From WTXA01 sp041741995 (GTDB taxonomy: Bacteria; Bacillota; TC1): 9,855 nt of DNA. This document shows positions 1-6,823 of the stretch, one piece after another. Location: assembly GCA_041741995.1 (NCBI GenBank), contig JBGSJN010000133.1:1-9855 (forward strand), given 5' to 3'. Position numbers and translations under genes: made by a program. The first letter of the stretch is position 1. Each line of letters begins with the position of its first letter. The notes under the pieces were generated by a model that worked only from the letters and a program-made list of their open reading frames with translations, ran no database searches and was not told where the DNA came from.

Positions 1-71
1 TTAATCATATCTTCCACTACTAGAAGTTTGAATTCACTTGAGTATCTTTCGTTTGGTATTCCCTTTGGCAT
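1..71 (-). CDS. IS3-family transposase OrfA, N-terminal fragment
   Basis: The minus strand reads ATG at 71-69 and stays open to the window edge, giving 23 complete residues that begin MPKGIPNERYSSEFK and continue LLVVEDMI. This resembles the start of the helix-turn-helix OrfA protein of IS3-family elements, which recognises the element ends and is normally joined to the DDE-domain OrfB by ribosomal frameshifting. A ribosome binding site of the form AAGGGGTG (89-82) lies 10 nt before the start codon. Only the N-terminus is present, so the assignment rests on a short but characteristic stretch and on the adjoining terminal repeat. Whether the full gene is intact cannot be seen. Confidence 0.7.
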   Translation of the reverse strand, partial: MPKGIPNERYSSEFKLLVVEDMI

Positions 72-76
72 AGAAA

Positions 77-139
77 AACTGCACCCCTTTCGTTATTGTG
101 TGGATATTATACCACATGTCTAACTTTTGGGGTGCAGTT
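77..139 (-). repeat. 11-bp inverted repeat overlapping the transposase ribosome binding site
   Basis: AACTGCACCCC (77-87 on the plus strand) is the perfect inverted complement of GGGGTGCAGTT (129-139). The outer arm is the IS terminal repeat. The inner arm contains most of the transposase ribosome binding site. Only RNA that starts outside the element would contain both arms, because the internal promoter lies between them. Confidence 0.7.
106..114 (-). promoter_or_regulatory. Extended -10 promoter of the IS transposase
   Basis: The minus strand contains TGGTATAAT, a perfect TATAAT with an extended -10 TGn, about 35 nt upstream of the transposase start. No good -35 lies 17 bp upstream, where the terminal repeat sits. 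This would fit an element whose full promoter forms only at a circle junction, as known for several IS3 elements, but that is inference. Initiation here would be near base 99. Confidence 0.5.
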
Positions 140-213
140 CATTGAATACTCCCTTGTTTTTTAATGTTATATTATGTTAAGACATTTTATATGTAAAAAT
201 TGTTATGAAATCA

Positions 214-242
214 TTTACTTTTTAATGTGGTTAGTGTAGTAT
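214..242 (+). promoter_or_regulatory. Possible sigma-A promoter of the grd operon
   Basis: TTTACT (214-219) and TAGTAT (237-242) are separated by 17 bp, each matching consensus at four of six positions. This would start RNA near 249 and leave a leader of about 107 nt before grdX. Other weak hexamer pairs exist in this AT-rich stretch, such as TTGAAT (142-147) with TGTTAT (165-170) directly at the IS junction. The choice is tentative. No other gene or known riboswitch is apparent in 142-356. Confidence 0.3.
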
Positions 243-270
243 TGTAGGTAAGGAAATTATGGCATACTTT

Positions 271-308
271 CTTTCAGGCTAGAGAACAAGTTGGATTCTA
301 GAGGAAGG
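271..308 (+). promoter_or_regulatory. Stem-loop in the grdX 5' leader
   Basis: CTTTC (271-275) can pair with GGAAGG bases at 304-308, including one G-U, and CTAGA (279-283) pairs with TCTAG (297-301) around a 13-nt loop. No U-run follows, so it is not an intrinsic terminator. It may simply stabilise or modulate the leader. I see no glycine riboswitch consensus here. Confidence 0.3.
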
Positions 309-356
309 GAGTATTTATTTTACCCGTGCTTGTAATATTTTTCACAAGGTGGATAT

Positions 357-758
357 ATGAGAAAAGAAATTTTTATAGTAACAAACAACAAATTAGTAAT
401 TAAGGAATATCCAGCATTAGTAGTCTTAGGTGACTTAGATGCTGTCTTTCTTAAGGTTAGAGACCTGGTGCATGAAGGGAATGTTATTATGACTCATCCC
501 TTGTCCGGGAGCGTAAAGCCTCATGAAACTGAATTTAAGTCAATAGTCCTGGCTAAAGGTGATGGAACAATGAATTTTGATTCTCTTCATCTAATTGAGA
601 ACGCAATAACAACCAGTGCTAAATTCAAAAAACCAAAACGAGACTGGGGAATTGATAATTCCAGAGTAGAAAATGATTTTATGACTATAGACTACAGTTT
701 GTTGAAAACAGGCTTGGAAGGTCTTGGTACTACTTTATACAAATTGGTTGATATATAG
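357..758 (+). CDS. grdX: GrdX family protein
   Basis: This 133-residue protein is encoded first in the glycine reductase operon, the usual place for GrdX. The family has no established biochemical role; it is known mainly by its constant association with grd genes. The N-terminus (IFIVTNN, residues 5-11) and the central VRDLVHEGNVIMTHPLSGSV stretch (about residues 35-54) followed by KPHET fit the family as I remember it. No signal peptide, membrane segment or cysteine is present, so it is probably a soluble cytoplasmic protein. The ATG is preceded by AAGGTGG (346-352) with a 5-nt gap. It ends in TAG, 45 bp before grdE, and is probably co-transcribed with it. Confidence 0.85.
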   Translation: MRKEIFIVTNNKLVIKEYPALVVLGDLDAVFLKVRDLVHEGNVIMTHPLSGSVKPHETEFKSIVLAKGDGTMNFDSLHLIENAITTSAKFKKPKRDWGIDNSRVENDFMTIDYSLLKTGLEGLGTTLYKLVDI

Positions 759-803
759 CTTTTAAAGTTTATATAAATAATATGGTTTAAGGAGGTGAAG
801 GTT

Positions 804-2090
804 TTGCAATTAAAAATTGGAAATATTTACATTAAGGATGTTCAGTTTGCTTCAGCAACTGAAGTTAAAGAAGGAGTTCTTCATTTAAACAAGGAAGAGT
901 TTTTAGCTGTAGCTGGGGATGATGAAAGAATAGCCTCTGTAGATGTTTATTTAGCAAAACCAGGAGAAGAGACTCGCATTATTCCTGTGAAGGATGTCAT
1001 TGAGCCTAGAGTTAAAGTCGAAGGCGATGGTGGAATTTTCCCAGGATTTATGTGTGGTGTAGAACAAGTAGGTAGTGGTACTACTCATGTTCTTAAAGGG
1101 GCGGCAATTGTTACTACAGGTAGAATTGTTGGATTCCAGGAAGGTATCGTTGATATGAGCGGTCCTGGAGCGGAGTATACACCTTTTTCGAAAACCTACA
1201 ATATTGTTCTGAAGGTTGAACCTATCGATGGAATATTACAACATGAACATGAAGAAATTGTTAGGTTGGCAGGATTTAGAGCTGGAATCTATGTTGGTAA
1301 AGCAGGTAAAAATGTTACTCCAGATGATTATAAAACGTTTGAAACTAAACCTTTAGTTCAACAAATCGAAGAGTATCCAGATTTACCAAAAGTAGTTTAT
1401 GTATATATGCTACAAACTCAAGGCTTGCTACATGATACATATGTATATGGAGTAGATGCTAAGAAAATCATACCTACATTCCTATATCCAACAGAAGTAT
1501 TTGATGGTGCTGTTGTTAGTGGAAACTGTGTTTCTGCTTGTGACAAGAACCCATCATATGTACATATGAACCACCCGGTTATTGAAGAATTATATGCTAA
1601 GCATGGTAAAGAGTTCAATTTCCTAGGATGCATTGTCACTAATGAAAATGTTACTTTGATGGACAAAGAACGTTCTTCAAATATGACAGCTAAACTAGTA
1701 GAATTTTTAGGTGCAGATGCTGTTATAATTTCTGAAGAAGGCTTTGGTAATCCGGATGCTGACTTAGTTATGAATTGTAACAAGATAACTAAAAAAGGTA
1801 TTAAGACAGTATTGATTACTGATGAATATGCCGGTCAAGACGGAGCGTCTCAATCACTTGCCGACTCAACACCAGCTGGTGATGCAGTTGTAACTGGGGG
1901 AAATGCTAACGAAATAATCAAATTGCCGGTAATGAAAAATGTTATTGGTTATCCTGAAGTTGCTGAAGTAATCGCAGGCGGTTTCCAAGGAAGCTTAGCT
2001 TCTGACGGAAGCATCATTGTAGAATTACAAGCAATTACTGGAGCTACTAGTGAAGTTGGATACGGATATTTATCTGCAAGAACTTACTAG
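804..2090 (+). CDS. grdE: Glycine reductase protein B, pyruvoyl proprotein (GrdE)
   Basis: GrdE is the proprotein of the substrate-binding part of protein B. It self-cleaves at an internal Cys to give two subunits, one carrying an N-terminal pyruvoyl group that is thought to bind glycine as a Schiff base. I place the start at TTG 804, because AAGGAGGTGA (789-798) then has normal spacing, whereas the GTG at 795 lies inside that site. This gives 428 residues beginning MQLKIGNIYIKDVQF. With this numbering the cysteine of VSGNCVSACDKNPSY is residue 242, which agrees with the processing site I recall for GrdE of Acetoanaerobium sticklandii. Glycine specificity, rather than sarcosine (GrdG) or betaine, is inferred from the operon layout. 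Confidence 0.92.
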   Translation: MQLKIGNIYIKDVQFASATEVKEGVLHLNKEEFLAVAGDDERIASVDVYLAKPGEETRIIPVKDVIEPRVKVEGDGGIFPGFMCGVEQVGSGTTHVLKGAAIVTTGRIVGFQEGIVDMSGPGAEYTPFSKTYNIVLKVEPIDGILQHEHEEIVRLAGFRAGIYVGKAGKNVTPDDYKTFETKPLVQQIEEYPDLPKVVYVYMLQTQGLLHDTYVYGVDAKKIIPTFLYPTEVFDGAVVSGNCVSACDKNPSYVHMNHPVIEELYAKHGKEFNFLGCIVTNENVTLMDKERSSNMTAKLVEFLGADAVIISEEGFGNPDADLVMNCNKITKKGIKTVLITDEYAGQDGASQSLADSTPAGDAVVTGGNANEIIKLPVMKNVIGYPEVAEVIAGGFQGSLASDGSIIVELQAITGATSEVGYGYLSARTY

Positions 2091-2131
2091 AATAAAGAAA
2101 TTAGTTTAATTTAATATAAGGAGGAATGGCT

Positions 2132-2575
2132 ATGTTAGAGGGTAAAAAAGTTGTAATCCTTGGCGACAGAGATGGCGTGCCTGGACAAGCAGCAGAAGAA
2201 ATGATAAAAACAATAGCCGGCGCTGAAGTTGTATATTCTACAACAGAATGCTTTGTTTGAACAAGCGCTGGAGCAATGGACCTAGAGAATCAAGCAAGAA
2301 TTAAAGGTTTTGCTGATCAATATGGTAAGGACTTAGTTATAGTATTAGGAGCAGGCGAAGCACAAGCTGCTGAGTTAGCTGCTGAGACAGTAACACAAGG
2401 TGATCCTACATATGCAGGCCCATTGGCAGGAGTTCAGTTAGGACTCCCTGTTTATCACGCATTCGAATTAAAAGATTCAGTAGATCCTGATGTCTATGAA
2501 GACCAAGCAGGAATGATGGAAATGGTATTAGACGTTGACGCCTTGATAGAGGCTGTTAAAAAATTCAGAGCTTAG
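2132..2575 (+). CDS. grdA: Glycine reductase selenoprotein A (GrdA), UGA read as selenocysteine
   Basis: GrdA is the small selenoprotein that carries the carboxymethyl group as a selenoether between protein B and protein C. It starts at ATG 2132 behind AAGGAGGA (2119-2126). The frame contains UGA at 2258-2260, codon 43, in the motif ECFVU-TSAGAMDLENQ; C40 and U43 form the CxxU redox pair of this family. Read through, the protein is 147 residues, ending KKFRA, perhaps ten residues shorter at the C-terminus than the homologues I remember. The conserved AETVTQGDPTYAGPLAGVQLG region follows the Sec. No clean hairpin follows the UGA; the best local structure pairs GCTT-GT (2250-2256) with ACAAGC (2261-2266) around it. 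Conventional gene calling would report only a fragment starting at 2276. Confidence 0.96.
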
Positions 2576-2607
2576 TAATAGCTTAGACCATAAAGGAGGT
2601 CGTAAAC

Positions 2608-3909
2608 TTGGGAATTAAAATTGTACACTATATAAACCAGTTTTATGGTGGAATTGGTGGAGAAGATAAGGCTGATTATGCTCCTGAGAAAATCAGTGGA
2701 GTTAAAGGTCCAGGAATGGGTTTACAAGCTGCATTTGGTGACAAGGCTACTATTAGTTCTACTATAATTTGTGGTGATTCATACTTCAATGAAAACATTG
2801 AAGCTGCAACAGAAGTAATTCTTGAAATGATCAAAGAAGAAAATCCTGATGTATTCATCGCTGGACCTGCTTTTAATGCAGGTCGTTATGGTGTAGCTTG
2901 TGGCGCTGTATGCAAAGCTGTATCCGAAAATCTAAATATTCCAGTATTAACTGGTATGTATATTGAAAATCCTGGTGCTGACATGTATAAGAAAGATGCT
3001 TATATGGTGGAAACAACTAATTCAGCAGCAGGTATGAAAGACGCAATAGCAAAAGTAGCTGCTTTAGCATTAAAACTTGGATTGGGAGAAGCAATTGGGA
3101 CACCTGAATCTGAAGGATATATGCCTAGAGGCGTTAGAAGAAACATATTCTGTGAAGATAGAGGCGCTAAAAGAGCTGTTGATATGCTTGTACAGAAATT
3201 AAAGGGTGAAGTAATTACAACTGAATACCCAATGCCAACATTTGACAGAGTTGACCCTGCTGAGCCAGTTAAAGATGTTAGAAAAGCAAAAATTGCTATT
3301 GTTTCATCTGGTGGACCGGTACCTAAGGGCAATCCTGATCACATAGAATCATCAAGTGCTTCTAAATATGGAAAATATTCAATTGTAGGAATTGATGATT
3401 TAACTCCAGAAAATGGAGAAACTGCACATGGTGGATATGATCCTGTGTATGCTAATCTAGACTTGGACAGAGTAATTCCTGTCGATATTTTGAGAGAGAT
3501 GGAAAAAAGTGGAGAAATTGGTAGTTTACATGATTTCTATTATTCTACAGTAGGTAATGGAACTTCAGTTAACAATTCCAAGAAATTCGCTGCTGAAATC
3601 GCCAAGGATCTACAAGCTTCAAATGTTGATGCTGTAATCCTTACCTCAACTTGAGGAACTTGCACTCGTTGCGGCGCAACGATGGTAAAAGAAATAGAAC
3701 GTATGGGATTCCCAGTTGTACATATGTGTACAGTAGTTCCTATTTCATTAACTGTAGGAGCTAATAGAATTATCCCTACAGTAGCAATCCCTTATCCTCT
3801 TGGAAACCCTACTATGACAATGGTAGATGAAAAAGAGCTAAGAAGAAAATTGGTGAAGAAAGCTTTAAAAGCTTTAGAAACACCAGTAACAGAACAAACA
3901 GTATTTTAA
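2608..3909 (+). CDS. grdB: Glycine reductase protein B selenoprotein subunit (GrdB), UGA read as selenocysteine
   Basis: GrdB is the selenoprotein subunit of protein B and works with processed GrdE to break the C-N bond of glycine. The start is TTG 2608, seven bases after AAGGAGGT (2593-2600), giving MGIKIVHYINQFYGGIGGED, a typical GrdB opening. An in-frame UGA at 3652-3654 is codon 349. The following residues give U-GT-C-TR-C, so U349, C352 and C355 form the UxxCxxC motif of the family. The full product is 433 residues, close to the length known for GrdB. The second half continues MVKEIERMGFPVVHMCTVVP without a break. A compact hairpin sits 11 nt after the UGA. A stop-codon reading would split the gene into 348- and 75-residue pieces. 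Confidence 0.96.
3652..3682 (+). promoter_or_regulatory. Bacterial SECIS-like element of grdB
   Basis: Downstream of the UGA (3652-3654), TCGTTGC (3666-3672) pairs perfectly with GCAACGA (3676-3682) around a GGC loop. The loop lies 18 nt after the UGA and begins with G, matching the known general rule for bacterial SECIS: an apical loop roughly 16-37 nt after the codon, with a guanosine among the first loop bases. It would recruit SelB with Sec-tRNA. The selenocysteine genes themselves are not in the window. Confidence 0.7.
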
Positions 3910-3912
3910 TGA

Positions 3913-3947
3913 AAAAGGGGGATAGCCTTTTGGCTATCCCCGATTTT
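3913..3947 (+). terminator. Intercistronic hairpin between grdB and grdC, possible attenuator
   Basis: GGGGATAGCC (3918-3927) and GGCTATCCCC (3932-3941) form a perfect 10-bp stem with a TTTT loop. AAAA (3913-3916) and TTTT (3944-3947) can extend it across a mismatch. Only four Ts follow on the 3' side and the grdC ribosome binding site AAGGAGG begins at 3948. This is probably a leaky attenuator or an mRNA-stabilising hairpin that lowers grdCD output relative to grdEAB, rather than an operon end. Confidence 0.65.
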
Positions 3948-3964
3948 AAGGAGGGTATTATATT

Positions 3965-5500
3965 ATGAGTTTTCCGGTTATAAAAGGTGCTAGTTATAGC
4001 TTGTTTCATACACCAGAAATGACGGTTCATCAAGGTAGTAATCAAACAACTGAAAGGTATACTAATCCAAATTCGGAGCATTTTAAGAATCTTCAAAAAT
4101 CTTTGAGAAGTTTTGATGAATTTGTTAAATATCCGCCTAACCAAGTATACATAGGGAATGTCAAGCCTGACATGCTAAAATGTCACAAAAGACCTTGGTA
4201 TGAGCATCCAATGGAAGCTGCATCAACTGACGGAGCTTTTGGAGCAATCTATACCGAAGAAGAGTTAATTGCATTAGTTAAGATTGTAGATGTATTTGAC
4301 CTTGTTGTATTGGAAGAAGACTTCCAGGCTGGGGCAAAAGTTAAGTTGAAAAATAAGCAAGAATTGCAAATCATAGATAAACTTCTTTCTAAATTAGATA
4401 CAAAAGGCGAAAAATTCGCCGAACTAGAAAGAATGGTAAATGAAGACCACGCAGAGGGTATGTACTACAGTGGAAGATTAGTTGGATGTGTAAAGAAAGC
4501 TCATGCATTTGATGCTGTATTAACAGCTCATGTTATGTTCGAGAATTTAGTAAGTAAAGCTACAGCTGTAGTCAATTTATTACAAATGTTCACAAAGACT
4601 AAACTAAGACCTGAAGAAGTTGACTACATTATTGAAACCTCTGAAGAGGCTTGTGGAGACATGAACCAACGTGGTGGTGGAAACATGGCGAAAGCTATTG
4701 GAGAAATATGTGGTTGTGTCAATGCAACTGGTAGTGATACAAGAAGTTTTTGTGCTGCGCCGGTTCATGGTTTAGTACAAGCAGCTGCATTAGTTCAATC
4801 AGGCATTTATAAAAATGTTATAGTATTAGCTGGTGGTAGTACTGCGAAATTAGGGATGAATTCAAAGTCTCATATTGAAAAGAATATGCCGGCACTTGAA
4901 GATTGTCTGGGTACTTTTGCTATACATGTATCTGAAAATGATGGTGTTAATCCAATTATCAGAACTGATGTAGTAGGAAGACATACTATTGGAGCAGGAT
5001 CTGCACCTCAAGCTGTTATAACAGCAATTGTTACAGATCCTTTAGATAGAGCTGAAATAAAATTAAATGATATCGATAAATTTTCACCTGAATTGCAAAA
5101 TCCTGAAATAACCGTACCAGCTGGTGCTGGGGATGTAACATTATCAAACTTGAAAATGATTGCTGCTCTTGGAGTAAAAAGAGGCGATTTCTTAAAAGCA
5201 GATATCGAAAGAATCGTTAATGAAAAAGGTATGCCAGGATATGCACCAACACAAGGACATATTCCATCTGGAGTGCCATATATCGGTTTTGCCAGACAAG
5301 AGATTTTAAACAAAAAATTCAATAAAGTAATGATAATTGGAAAAGGCAGTTTATTCTTAGGAAGATTGACCAACTTGTTTGATGGTGTTTCTTTTGTAAT
5401 GCAAGAAAATACTGGCGCTGAAGAAAAAGCTTCAGTAAGTAAAGAAGAAGTAAGAAGCATGGTTGCTGAAACCTTGAAACATTTAGCAGATAGCTTATAA
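3965..5500 (+). CDS. grdC: Glycine reductase protein C, beta subunit (GrdC)
   Basis: GrdC and GrdD make up protein C, which takes the carboxymethyl-selenoether of GrdA and releases acetyl phosphate. GrdC is a large, FabH/thiolase-like subunit. The 511-residue product matches the usual size. The likely nucleophile region is SDTRSFCAAPVHGLVQAAAL, with Cys263 in the position of the FabH active-site cysteine; further conserved parts are EEACGDMNQRGGGNMAKAIGE (about 227-247) and VLAGGSTAKLGMNS (287-300). The ATG at 3965 has AAGGAGG (3948-3954) ten bases upstream. It follows grdB by 55 bp across a hairpin, and grdD begins 16 bp after its stop. The role of C263 is inferred from the FabH resemblance, not known directly. 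Confidence 0.94.
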   Translation: MSFPVIKGASYSLFHTPEMTVHQGSNQTTERYTNPNSEHFKNLQKSLRSFDEFVKYPPNQVYIGNVKPDMLKCHKRPWYEHPMEAASTDGAFGAIYTEEELIALVKIVDVFDLVVLEEDFQAGAKVKLKNKQELQIIDKLLSKLDTKGEKFAELERMVNEDHAEGMYYSGRLVGCVKKAHAFDAVLTAHVMFENLVSKATAVVNLLQMFTKTKLRPEEVDYIIETSEEACGDMNQRGGGNMAKAIGEICGCVNATGSDTRSFCAAPVHGLVQAAALVQSGIYKNVIVLAGGSTAKLGMNSKSHIEKNMPALEDCLGTFAIHVSENDGVNPIIRTDVVGRHTIGAGSAPQAVITAIVTDPLDRAEIKLNDIDKFSPELQNPEITVPAGAGDVTLSNLKMIAALGVKRGDFLKADIERIVNEKGMPGYAPTQGHIPSGVPYIGFARQEILNKKFNKVMIIGKGSLFLGRLTNLFDGVSFVMQENTGAEEKASVSKEEVRSMVAETLKHLADSL

Positions 5501-5516
5501 TAAGGAGGTTCTTAAA

Positions 5517-6680
5517 TTGGAAGATAAAGTAAAATCCTATGTTAAAGAAACTCTTGAAGAAATAGCTCAAGCCATTGAAACAGGAACATTTGGCAAAAAA
5601 ACAAGAGTTGGAGTTACTACACTAGGCAGTGAGCATGGGGAAATGGAAGTCATCAGAGGTGCTGAACTAGCTAGTAAAAGAAATAGACATATCGAGGTTG
5701 TTGTTATAGGCCACAACGTCGCAACAGACCTTGAATTAATCAAGGTTAATTCTGAAGAAGAAGCTCATGAAGTAATGGACAGAATGCTTGCTGAAGGAAA
5801 ACTTGATGCATCAGTTACTATGCACTATAATTTTCCTATTGGGGTATCAACTGTTGGTAGAGTTATAACTCCTGGTAGAGGAACAAAAATGTTCATCGCT
5901 AATACTACAGGGACAAGCCATACCAATAGAGCTGTTGCAATGATAAAAAATACTATCTCAGGTATAGCAGTTGCTAAATCTTGTGGTATAAAAAGACCGA
6001 CTGTTGGTTTGCTAAATATTGATGGCGCAAGACAAGTTGAAAAAGCCTTGAAGAAACTTGAAGATAATGGTTATGATATAGAGTTTGTTGAATCTTCAAG
6101 AAGCGATGGTGGAGTTGTAATGCGTGGAAACGATCTGTTACTAGGAGTTCCAAATGTTATGACTATGGACAGTTTAACTGGCAATGTTATGATGAAAGTA
6201 TTTGGGGCGTATGGTAGTGGTGGAAACTATGAATCTATTGGCTATGGTTATGGCCCTGGAGTTGGTGAAGGTTATGATAGAATAGTATGTATCATATCAC
6301 GAGCAAGTGGAGCTAACGTAATAGCTGGAGCTATAGGATATGCTGCGATTTGTGCTTACGGAAACCTTTTAGAAAAAGTAGACGACGAGTTTTATAAAGC
6401 TAATTTAGCAGGTTTGAAAAAAATTGTTGAAGAACTTGTAGCGAAGGAATCAAAAAATTCTGATAAAGATGAACCGGAAGTAAAAATGCCGGCTGCAAAA
6501 CCTACATCAGCAGATATCAGTGGAATAGAAATTCTTGAACTTGATGATGCTGTTACTAGTTTGTGGAAGGAAAATATTTATGCCACAAGTGGTATGGGAT
6601 GCACTGGACCAATTGTAATGTTAGCAGAAGAAGATGTTGCGAGAGCAAAAGAGATTCTTAAAAAAAATGGTTACTTATAG
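5517..6680 (+). CDS. grdD: Glycine reductase protein C, alpha subunit (GrdD)
   Basis: GrdD is the PlsX-like subunit of protein C that carries out the last step, phosphorolysis of an enzyme-bound acetyl thioester to acetyl phosphate. The 387-residue protein has its key cysteine near the C-terminus in SGMGCTGPIVML, at residue 362; this corresponds to the active-site Cys359 reported for Eubacterium acidaminophilum GrdD. A charged, low-complexity linker (about 308-332, rich in K, D, E, P and A) separates the PlsX-like body from this C-terminal segment. The start is TTG 5517, preceded by AAGGAGGTT (5502-5510). The gene is the last of the operon and is followed within ten bases by a strong terminator. 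Confidence 0.94.
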   Translation: MEDKVKSYVKETLEEIAQAIETGTFGKKTRVGVTTLGSEHGEMEVIRGAELASKRNRHIEVVVIGHNVATDLELIKVNSEEEAHEVMDRMLAEGKLDASVTMHYNFPIGVSTVGRVITPGRGTKMFIANTTGTSHTNRAVAMIKNTISGIAVAKSCGIKRPTVGLLNIDGARQVEKALKKLEDNGYDIEFVESSRSDGGVVMRGNDLLLGVPNVMTMDSLTGNVMMKVFGAYGSGGNYESIGYGYGPGVGEGYDRIVCIISRASGANVIAGAIGYAAICAYGNLLEKVDDEFYKANLAGLKKIVEELVAKESKNSDKDEPEVKMPAAKPTSADISGIEILELDDAVTSLWKENIYATSGMGCTGPIVMLAEEDVARAKEILKKNGYL

Positions 6681-6689
6681 AAGTTATTA

Positions 6690-6717
6690 AAAGGGTTCCG
6701 AAGGGAACCCTTTTTTT
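6690..6717 (+). terminator. Intrinsic terminator of the grd operon
   Basis: GGGTTCC (6693-6699) and GGAACCC (6704-6710) form a perfect stem with GAAG loop, extended by AAA (6690-6692) against the first Ts, and followed by seven Ts (6711-6717). It lies ten bases after the grdD stop and is a textbook operon end. Confidence 0.95.
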
Positions 6718-6751
6718 GTAATCTGTTTCAAAGATATTTGCATGGTTTTTA

Positions 6752-6780
6752 TTGAAAAAAACTATGGTAAAAGATATAAT
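6752..6780 (+). promoter_or_regulatory. Sigma-A promoter of glyA
   Basis: TTGAAA (6752-6757), a 17-bp spacer and a perfect TATAAT (6775-6780) give a near-consensus promoter. Transcription should start near 6787, leaving a leader of about 37 nt before glyA. Its position right after the grd terminator shows that glyA can be expressed independently of the reductase. Confidence 0.88.
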
Positions 6781-6823
6781 TAAATAGTCATGGACAAATA
6801 TAACAAGGTGGTGCATATAAATT

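Larger units (their letters stand above)
1..141 (-). mobile_element. End of an IS3-family insertion sequence (partial)
   Basis: Read on the minus strand, the element starts at 141 with TGAACTGCACCCC, followed by AAAAGTTAGACA (down to 117). From memory this is the kind of TG-initiated terminal repeat found in IS3-family elements, particularly those close to IS150. It is followed by a promoter, a ribosome binding site and the start of a transposase reading frame that leaves the window at base 1. The other end is not visible, so length, intactness and target duplication cannot be judged. IS3 elements usually duplicate 3-4 bp, which would make TTG (142-144) the first flanking bases. Confidence 0.72.
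145..315. repeat. 11-bp inverted repeat bracketing the grd leader
   Basis: AATACTCCCTT (145-155) and AAGGGAGTATT (305-315) are perfect inverted complements with a 149-bp spacer. The left arm starts only three bases from the IS end. The arms could be the ends of a small relic element, an operator pair, or chance. Nothing else in the spacer looks like a gene. Confidence 0.45.

Noticed and set aside
142..356. Glycine riboswitch ahead of the grd operon
   Set aside because: I looked for the conserved GGAGAG and GGxxAAAGG type segments of glycine aptamers and did not find them. Only a generic stem-loop is present.
795..803. GTG start for grdE at 795
   Set aside because: The GTG is part of the AAGGAGGTGA ribosome binding site itself. 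TTG at 804 has proper spacing and puts the processing cysteine at residue 242.
1418..1783. Minus-strand open frame of 121 codons inside grdE
   Set aside because: It lies wholly within a well-supported gene, has no ribosome binding site pattern and its product resembles nothing; it is a shadow of the grdE codons. The same holds for 2676-2858, 3000-3332, 3812-4144, 5008-5460, 5319-5570 and 7666-7929 on the minus strand.
2276..2575. Separate 99-residue gene starting with MDLENQ
   Set aside because: This is the part of grdA after the selenocysteine UGA. There is no ribosome binding site before it, and the frame is continuous with the upstream CFVU motif.
3682..3909. Separate 75-residue gene starting with MVKEIERMG
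   Set aside because: This is the end of grdB after its UGA at 3652. The UxxCxxC motif spans the supposed boundary, so one recoded gene is the right reading.
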